Shown in pieces: positions 58,785 to 64,000 of a DNA stretch of 64,000 nucleotides (position 1 is its first letter; each line of letters starts with the position of its first letter). The translations under genes were made by a program, and so were the position numbers. Under the pieces are notes generated by a model, which searched no databases, was not told the DNA's origin, and saw only the letters and a program-made list of their open reading frames with translations. Source of the DNA: Amycolatopsis oliviviridis. Its GTDB lineage: Bacteria; Actinomycetota; Actinomycetes; Mycobacteriales; Pseudonocardiaceae. The stretch lies in assembly GCF_014654365.1 (NCBI RefSeq), contig NZ_BNAY01000001.1, positions 558,001 through 622,000 of the forward strand, in the 5' to 3' direction.

Positions 58785-59722
58785 CACGTGACCAGCTCCC
58801 GGCGCGGTGTCAGCCGGTGCGCGACGAGGTCGGCGGCCAGGTTCCCGAGTACGACGACGCCGGCGAACACGAGCACGTATCCCTGCACTTGCGGGATGTC
58901 CCGGTTCTGCACGGCTTCGACGAAACCCGTGCCCATGCCGGTGATCGCGAACAGGGATTCGACGATCACCGTGCCGGTCAGCAGTCCTTCGACCGCGCGG
59001 GCGAGCTGTTGCACGGCGGGGGCCGCGGCGGCGGGCAGGAGATGCTTCAGGACGACGGTCCGTTCGGGCAGGCCGAGCAGGCGCAGATGTTCGGCCACCT
59101 GCCCCCGGGTCTGTTCCGCGACGCCGACCCTGATCTGCCGGGCCACGTCGCACAGCTGACGGGCGACGAGCACGAAAACCGGCAGCACGAGCACTTCGGG
59201 ACGCGCGGTCAGGTCCGTTCCGGCCGCAGTGGCCGGCAGCAGTCCGGTGTAGACGGCGAATCCCGCGACCAGCAGCAGACCGAGGACGAACTCGGGGATC
59301 GAATGCAGGAACACCGTGACGGCCGTGAGCACCCGGTCGGTCCGGGAGCCTTCGCGGACACCGCATATCAGCCCGACGCCCAGCGCGAGCGGGACGAGCA
59401 CGAGCAAGGTCGCCCCGGCGAGGACGGCTGTGGCGCCGAAGCGGCGCATGATCTCGTCCGTCACCGGAGCACCCGTGACGAGCGAGCGGCCGAGGTCGCC
59501 GGTGACCAAGCCCGAGAGCCAGCGGCCGAACCGGTCGAGGAGAGGCTGGTCGAGGGCGAGCTGGTGGCGCACCGTTGCCACCTGCTCGTCGGTGGCCCGC
59601 TCGCCGAGCACGACCGAGGCGGCGTCGCCGGGGAGCAGCGCGGTCACGGCGAACGTGGCGACCAGGACGAACAACGCCTGCAGCACGGCGAATCCCAGCC
59701 GGCGCAGGGCGTATCCCGGCAC
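58781..59722 (-). CDS. ABC transporter permease, OppB/NikB-like
   Basis: The 313-residue protein has six membrane segments and the OppB start YALRRLGFAVLQALFVLVAT, ALLPGDAASVVLGERAT and LDQPLLDRFGRWLSGLVTGD. Its BPD signature LRLLGLPERTVVLKHLLPAA is intact. GTG at 59722 starts one base after the binding-protein stop. It pairs with the DppC-like permease in a nickel/peptide-type importer. Confidence 0.93.
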   Translation of the reverse strand: MPGYALRRLGFAVLQALFVLVATFAVTALLPGDAASVVLGERATDEQVATVRHQLALDQPLLDRFGRWLSGLVTGDLGRSLVTGAPVTDEIMRRFGATAVLAGATLLVLVPLALGVGLICGVREGSRTDRVLTAVTVFLHSIPEFVLGLLLVAGFAVYTGLLPATAAGTDLTARPEVLVLPVFVLVARQLCDVARQIRVGVAEQTRGQVAEHLRLLGLPERTVVLKHLLPAAAAPAVQQLARAVEGLLTGTVIVESLFAITGMGTGFVEAVQNRDIPQVQGYVLVFAGVVVLGNLAADLVAHRLTPRRELVTW

Positions 59723-59723
59723 G

Positions 59724-61232
59724 TCAGGCCAGGCGGGCGCGGTCGAACCTCGCCCAGTCGAAGGTGTTCGGGGGCGCGGTGACCAGCCCGGACACCCGTT
59801 TCGACACCGCGATCGTCCAGGTGCTGAAGCCCCAGGCCAGCAGGCCGCCGGACTCGTGCGTGATCCGCTGGGCGTCCCCGAACAACGCCAGCCGGGCACC
59901 CTCGTCCGCGGTGGCGGCGGCCCGGTCCATGAGCGTGTCGAACTCCGGCGAGGCGAATCCGTTGACGTTGTTGGAACCGCCGGTGCGGAAGCGCTGGTTG
60001 AGGAACGTCGGCACCGGCAGGGTCGCCGTGCGGGTCAGCGCGGCGACGCCCTTGGTCTTCGTTTCGCCGAAGTAGGTGCTCGACGCGCGCGTGTTCGGCG
60101 TGACCTTCAGCCCGATTTCGCCGAGCTGCTGGGAAATCAGCGTCGCCGCCGTGGGGAAACCAGGATCGACGTCGCTGGTCTCGACGGCGAAGGCCAGCCC
60201 TTCGGCGCCCGCTTCCCGGACGAGCGAACGGGCCAGGTCCACGTCACGGGCGCGTTGGGGGATTCCGGTGGCGTAGCCGCGCAGTCCCTTGCCGAACAGG
60301 TCGTTGCCGATCTCCCCGCGCCCGGCCAGCGCGACACGGTTCAGGGCCTCACGGTCCACTCCGGACAGTACGGCGCGCACCAGCCGCGGATCGGTGAACG
60401 GCGGCTGGGTCAGGCGCAGGATCAGGCCCTGCATCGTCGTTCCCCTGGCTTCGAGCAGCGAGACACGGGCGTCGCCCGTCAGCCGCGCCGCGGTACCGGC
60501 GGCGAGGTCGTGGGCGTAGTCGACCTGACCGGACAGCAGCGCGTTGACCCGGGCCGTCTCGTCGTTCACCGGGACGAATTCGAGCTCGTCGACGGTCGGC
60601 GCACCGTCCCAATAGGACTCGTTCTTGCGGAACACCGCCGTACCACCGGGCGTGAAGGAAACGAAGCGGAACGGACCAGAGCCGACCGGCGCGCCGAACG
60701 CCGTCGTCCCGGCGGGCACGATCTCCGCGCCCGGCGCGCCCCAGCCCGACGGGAACTCGAAGTCGGGTGCGCCCAGGATCAGCTCCAGTTCGCTCGGCGA
60801 CACCGCTTTGCTGCGGGTGAAGTCCACCTTCGTGAAGTACTGCCTCGACGAGGAGGCCAGCGCGGGGTCGGCGAGCCGGCGGAAGCTGTACAGCACGTCG
60901 TCCGCCGTGACCGGACGACCGTCGTGGAAGGCCGCCTGCCGCAGCCGGATCCGCCAGCGCGTCCCCGTGTCGTCGCCTTCCCAGGATTCGGCCAGCCTCG
61001 GCCGCAACGAGGTGTCGGCGTTGTAGGCGACGAGCGTGTCGAAGAGCGCCTTGGCCCGCGCCTGGTCGACGAAGAGCGAAACTTGCGAGGGGTCCAGTGT
61101 TTCCTTCGAACCGCCCGCGGCGAACGCGACCCGCAACCGGCCTGTGTCGGCGGGCGCGCCCCCGCAGGCCGCCAAAGGCGTGAGGGCGGCGAGGGCGAGC
61201 AAGCGCCGTCGGCCGAACGGATGACGCGTCAT
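59724..61232 (-). CDS. ABC transporter substrate-binding lipoprotein (peptide/nickel family), under B12 riboswitch
   Basis: The 502-residue protein is an SBP_bac_5 family lipoprotein: an RR-type start (GRRRLLALAALTPLAACGG, lipobox LAAC) and then TLDPSQVSLFVDQARAKALF, RWRIRLRQAAFHDGRPVTAD, a YSFRRLADP strand and AIVSKRV-like end. The family binds peptides, nickel complexes or similar. The cobalamin riboswitch upstream suggests uptake of cobalt or of a corrinoid/related ligand. ATG at 61232 follows GGAGGTCCCCT. First gene of the importer operon. Confidence 0.92.
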   Translation of the reverse strand: MTRHPFGRRRLLALAALTPLAACGGAPADTGRLRVAFAAGGSKETLDPSQVSLFVDQARAKALFDTLVAYNADTSLRPRLAESWEGDDTGTRWRIRLRQAAFHDGRPVTADDVLYSFRRLADPALASSSRQYFTKVDFTRSKAVSPSELELILGAPDFEFPSGWGAPGAEIVPAGTTAFGAPVGSGPFRFVSFTPGGTAVFRKNESYWDGAPTVDELEFVPVNDETARVNALLSGQVDYAHDLAAGTAARLTGDARVSLLEARGTTMQGLILRLTQPPFTDPRLVRAVLSGVDREALNRVALAGRGEIGNDLFGKGLRGYATGIPQRARDVDLARSLVREAGAEGLAFAVETSDVDPGFPTAATLISQQLGEIGLKVTPNTRASSTYFGETKTKGVAALTRTATLPVPTFLNQRFRTGGSNNVNGFASPEFDTLMDRAAATADEGARLALFGDAQRITHESGGLLAWGFSTWTIAVSKRVSGLVTAPPNTFDWARFDRARLA

Positions 61233-61289
61233 AGGGGACCTCCGGGACATCGAGCACTGTCCCGGGCGCGCGGACGCGCTGAAACGGGA

Positions 61290-61432
61290 CCCCGCTCCGC
61301 ACTCCACGACAGTTGGGGCTGGCAGTACCCGGCGGGCAGTCCGGCTCACGGCGTACGGCCGTTCACGGTTGCGGGTCAGCGCCGGATTCTCACCGGCTTC
61401 CCCCGACGGGCACCTTCTTACGTTGTGGCGCA
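61290..61432 (-). promoter_or_regulatory. Cobalamin (B12) riboswitch
   Basis: On the minus strand the leader of the binding-protein gene reads in order GGTGCC (about 61417), GGGGGAAGCCGGTGAGAATC (about 61400), GCTGACCCGCAACCGTGA (about 61375) and GAGCCGGACTGCCCG (about 61345). These match the conserved blocks of the cobalamin riboswitch: GGGAA, GGTGAAAATCC, CCCGCAACTGT and GAGYCAGGA. The block ends about 60 bases before the start codon. Exact borders need a covariance model. Confidence 0.88.
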
Positions 61433-61490
61433 CACGGTAACCCATGGACGCCCTGTGCTACACAGGATCAAGATCACGAAGGGGAGCGCG

Positions 61491-62234
61491 GTGGACGAAA
61501 AGCTCGCGGCAGGCTGGGTGCGACGGTGGGACCTCCAGCAGGAACGCTACATAGCCGACCGCGAAGAACGGTTCGACGTCCTGATCGACGTCGTCGAGCA
61601 CGTCTGCCGCGATGTCGCCGAGCCGCTCGTGCTCGACCTCGGCTGCGGTCCGGGTTCGCTGGCCACCAGGCTCGCCCGGCGCATGCCGCACGCGCGCGTC
61701 GTCGGCGTCGACGATGACCCGTTCCTGCTCGCGCTCGCCGGCGCGAGCCGTCCGGAGGACGCGGACATCGAGTACGTCCGGGCCGACCTCGCCGAGGATG
61801 GCTGGCTGAAGTGGCAGGCGATCGACGCCGCGGTCTCGACGACCGCGTTGCACTGGCTGCGGCCGGATCGGCTCGCCGCCGTCTACCGTGACCTCGCGCG
61901 CGTGCTGCGCGCGGGCGGGGCGCTCGTCAACGGCGACCACTTCTACGACGAACAACCGGGTATCCGCGACCTCGCCGCGGCAGTCAAGGACCGGCGTGCC
62001 GCCCGGGCCGGGGTCGAGGCCAACGAAGACTGGAAGAGCTGGTGGGCCGCGGTGTCGGCCGACCCCGCGCTGCGGGCGGAGTTCACGGCCGACGAACTGG
62101 GCGGCATCTCGACCGGCTACGGCAACAGGCTCAGCCCACAGGAACACACGAGACTGCTCCGGGAGGCGGGCTTCGCGGAGGTGGCGCCGGTGTGGCAGTC
62201 CGGCGACGATTACGTCCTCACGGCACTGCGCTGA
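61491..62234 (+). CDS. Class I SAM-dependent methyltransferase
   Basis: The 247-residue protein has the SAM-binding loop LVLDLGCGPGSLATRLARR (residues 44-62), the acidic strand VVGVDDDPFLLALA and post-motifs AAVSTTALHWLRP and RVLRAGGALVNGDHF. It resembles UbiE/Methyltransf_25-like enzymes with unknown substrate. GTG at 61491 follows AAGGGGAGCGCG. It is divergent from the riboswitch-controlled operon, but shares no obvious control. Confidence 0.9.
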   Translation: MDEKLAAGWVRRWDLQQERYIADREERFDVLIDVVEHVCRDVAEPLVLDLGCGPGSLATRLARRMPHARVVGVDDDPFLLALAGASRPEDADIEYVRADLAEDGWLKWQAIDAAVSTTALHWLRPDRLAAVYRDLARVLRAGGALVNGDHFYDEQPGIRDLAAAVKDRRAARAGVEANEDWKSWWAAVSADPALRAEFTADELGGISTGYGNRLSPQEHTRLLREAGFAEVAPVWQSGDDYVLTALR

Positions 62235-62278
62235 ACCTGACTCGACCAGGTGATTCACGCACGTCCGGCGCCGCGCGC

Positions 62279-62309
62279 TTGACCTTGACACTGTGACAAC
62301 GTCTTGACT
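62279..62309 (+). promoter_or_regulatory. MerR-type promoter with 23-base dyad
   Basis: GACCTTGACACTGTGACAACGTC (62281-62303) is a palindrome with 9 of 11 pairs around one base; conserved halves are TTG-N-CAC and GTG-N-CAA. TTGACC (62279-62284) and TTGACT (62304-62309) flank it at about 19 bases, the long spacing typical of MerR-controlled promoters. The adjacent MerR-HEAT gene is the likely activator. Confidence 0.7.
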
Positions 62310-62328
62310 GGGATCAGGAGGTGGTCCC

Positions 62329-63003
62329 ATGAACCCGACACCCAGGACAACGCCGGACACCCGGCTGCTCGAGGCGCTGAGCGCGGAGAACTCGTCGACC
62401 CGGCTCAAAGCGGCCATGACGGCCGGCTCGTATCCGGACCCCGGATACGTCGAGGCGCTCGTGGAGCGGTGCGGGATCGAGCCGGACTTCTTCGTGCGCG
62501 ACATGCTCACCTGGGCGTTGACCAGGCTCTCGCCGGAGATCACGGTGCCCAGGCTCCGTGCGGAGCTGCGATCCGGGCATGCCCAGGCGAGAAGCCAGGC
62601 GCTGCACACGCTGTCCAAGATCGGGGACAGGACGGTGTGGCCCGCGATCACGCGGACGTTGCTGCGCGACGCCGACGACAGTGTCGCGCAGAGTGCGTGG
62701 CGTGCCGCCGTCGTCCTCGTCCCGGACGACGGAAGGAAAGGACTGGCCGTCGAACTGGCCGCCCAGTTCGGTCGGGGCGACAGGCAGGTGAAGCTGAGCC
62801 TCAGCCGGGCTCTCGTCGCGCTCGGAGACGTCATCGAGCCGATGCTCAAAGCGGGGCTGGCGCACGGCGACCCGGTGGTGCGTGCGCACGCTCGTGCGAC
62901 GGAGCGGCTCCTGCGCGACCCGGAAGCCGGGTACGACCTGGGCCTCGACGAGGCGAAACGGATCGCCGCGCTCGGCCCGGAGCGAAGTGAGGACTCGGCA
63001 TGA
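62329..63003 (+). CDS. HEAT-repeat protein
   Basis: The 224-residue protein is built of helical pairs resembling HEAT repeats: VPRLRAELRSGHAQARSQAL, VWPAITRTLLRDADDSVAQS, and VIEPMLKAGLAHGDPVVRAH. No catalytic motif. It could be a scaffold or binding partner. AGGAGGTGGTCCC precedes the ATG at 62329. The last four bases overlap the MerR-HEAT start, so the two are translationally coupled and may interact through their HEAT parts. Confidence 0.85.
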   Translation: MNPTPRTTPDTRLLEALSAENSSTRLKAAMTAGSYPDPGYVEALVERCGIEPDFFVRDMLTWALTRLSPEITVPRLRAELRSGHAQARSQALHTLSKIGDRTVWPAITRTLLRDADDSVAQSAWRAAVVLVPDDGRKGLAVELAAQFGRGDRQVKLSLSRALVALGDVIEPMLKAGLAHGDPVVRAHARATERLLRDPEAGYDLGLDEAKRIAALGPERSEDSA

Positions 63004-63995
63004 GGATCGGCGAGGTGGCCCGCCGCTCGGGAGTGAGTGCGCGGATGCTCAGGCATTACGACAATCTCGGGCTGGTGCGGCCGACGGGCAGGTCGACGAA
63101 CGGTTATCGCGAATACTCCACCGAGGACATCCGCCGGATCTTCCACGTGGAGGGTCTCCGTTCGCTCGGCCTGTCCCTGCGGGAGATCGGGAGCGCGCTG
63201 GCGGATCCCGCCTTCACGCCGTCGGTCCTGGTCGGCGATCTCATCCAGCGGACCGAAGACCGGCTGAAGCGCGACCAGGAACTCCTGGAGCGGCTCCGGA
63301 TGGTCGACGCCTCGGCGCCCGTCGGCTGGGAAGCGGCCCTGGGCATCGTCGAGCTCCTGCATGGGTTCACCTCGCCCTACGCGGCGCGCCGCCAGCAAGC
63401 CGCGCTGGCTCCCACCGAGGCCGTGCCGGTTCCCGCCGAAGTGCTGGCCGAGGCGGTCCTGGCCGAAACCGATCCGAACGTGGCCGGTGCCCTGCGATGG
63501 GCCCTGGCGCGGGCCGGGGGCGATGGTCTGGCGACTCTGTCGCCCGGCCTGCGTTCGAGCGAGGCGGACGTCCGGTATCGCGCGATCCTGGCCGTCGCCG
63601 AGATCCCCGGCGAAGAGGCGACCGCCGAACTCGTCCGGGCGCTCCAGGACCCGGATCTGACGGTGCGCGGGCAGGCCGCGCGGGCGGCGGGCTCGCGCGG
63701 TGTGCCCGACGCCGTGCCGATCCTCGTCGAAATGATCGTCGAGGGCGTGAACGACGTCGAGGCGGCCGAGATCCTGGGGACACTGTCGGCGGACCAGGGG
63801 AGTGCCGACCCGATCCTGAGCGCACTGGCCGGCGCGCTCGACGAGACCGGCGGGGACACCGCGGCGCGCCTGCGCCTGACCCAGGCCTTGGTCGAGATCC
63901 CGACGGACGGCGCGCGAGAACTCCTGCGGCGCTTGACCGACGACGCCGACAAGGTGGTCGCCCGCCTCGCCTCGGCGTTCGTGAAGGCGCCCTGA
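63000..63995 (+). CDS. MerR family regulator with C-terminal HEAT repeats
   Basis: The 331-residue protein starts with a MerR winged helix (MRIGEVARRSGVSARMLRHY, DNLGLVRPTGRSTNGYREYS) and coiled dimerisation helix (about residues 75-100). The rest (residues 110-331) is made of HEAT-like repeats (ALQDPDLTVRGQAARAAGSR and DAVPILVEMIVEGVNDVEAA). Normal MerR proteins are 110-270 residues with a ligand pocket; here the sensor is a helical repeat. It is coupled to a HEAT-repeat partner, and the MerR-type dyad is upstream. Stop at 63993-63995, five bases before the window end. Confidence 0.9.
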   Translation: MRIGEVARRSGVSARMLRHYDNLGLVRPTGRSTNGYREYSTEDIRRIFHVEGLRSLGLSLREIGSALADPAFTPSVLVGDLIQRTEDRLKRDQELLERLRMVDASAPVGWEAALGIVELLHGFTSPYAARRQQAALAPTEAVPVPAEVLAEAVLAETDPNVAGALRWALARAGGDGLATLSPGLRSSEADVRYRAILAVAEIPGEEATAELVRALQDPDLTVRGQAARAAGSRGVPDAVPILVEMIVEGVNDVEAAEILGTLSADQGSADPILSALAGALDETGGDTAARLRLTQALVEIPTDGARELLRRLTDDADKVVARLASAFVKAP

Positions 63996-64000
63996 GGAGC

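Noticed and set aside
59316..61490. Long plus-strand frame upstream of the methyltransferase
   Set aside because: It is antisense to the permease and binding-protein genes and to the riboswitch; the methyltransferase starts at GTG 61491 with its own ribosome binding site.
1..64000. Transfer RNA, ribosomal RNA, integrase or transposase genes
   Set aside because: I looked for CCA-ended cloverleaf patterns and for transposase or recombinase motifs in the translated proteins and found none I could support.

Overview
This is a high-GC actinomycete chromosome segment. GTG starts, purine-rich ribosome binding sites, G/C-rich third codon positions, an F420-type deazaflavin oxidoreductase, the NarL-type kinase, the RsbW/STAS proteins and the B12 riboswitch architecture all fit Pseudonocardiales. 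The intergenic hairpins and gene style suggest Amycolatopsis, but that genus call is inference from memory, not a search. Genes are densely packed on both strands. I saw no rRNA, tRNA, CRISPR array or intact transposon.

Region by region: 1-4 kb holds a truncated secreted TIM-barrel-like protein divergent from a TetR regulator, a luciferase-like monooxygenase and a cytochrome P450. 4-9.2 kb holds a CNNM/CBS membrane protein, ilvD, a secreted NPP1/NLP-type necrosis-inducing-like protein and a PucR-like regulator. 9.2-18 kb holds a large LuxR-type ATPase regulator, a two-component system, a DHFR-like reductase, an ABC ATPase, two secreted DUF4232-like proteins and an anti-sigma/STAS trio. 18-20 kb holds an HxlR regulator facing a CxxC-type peroxidase-like protein across a long dyad, then a 0.5 kb block of long hairpins.

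20-33.5 kb looks like a proline/hydroxyproline-peptide utilisation island. It has a LysR regulator, a Xaa-Pro aminopeptidase (M24), a secreted HExxH protein and an XRE-cupin regulator. The regulator shares a putative operator with a tightly overlapping five-gene operon (FAD oxidase/dehydrogenase, [2Fe-2S] subunit, NAD/FAD subunit with C-terminal Fe-S domain, DHDPS-family deaminase, two-cysteine 4-hydroxyproline epimerase). An opposing MFS-GAF-amidohydrolase operon with a divergent RpiR regulator follows.

33.5-40.9 kb holds small unknown proteins, a VanZ-RDD fusion, a streptogrisin-like protease, a second luciferase-like enzyme and an NlpC/P60-BlaI-M56 operon. Its upstream region carries clustered TAGTA-type dyads. 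40.9-45.5 kb holds two facing operons, one with a cysteine-synthase-like enzyme and MFS exporter and one with DsbA-like and VKOR proteins. Each begins with a small membrane/secreted protein ending in LCV-x-RT, apparently translated from a leaderless GTG start. I consider this the most unusual gene system in the window.

45.4-46 kb is a second hairpin block. 46-56.5 kb carries three TetR regulators (two with clear operators) plus an HxlR, three short-chain dehydrogenases (one lacking catalytic residues), a broken amidase, an F420-type reductase and a 14-repeat HAF protein. 56.6-61.4 kb is a nickel/peptide-type ABC importer operon under a cobalamin riboswitch. 61.5-64 kb ends with a methyltransferase and a HEAT-repeat protein operon headed by a MerR-type promoter dyad and including a MerR-HEAT fusion.
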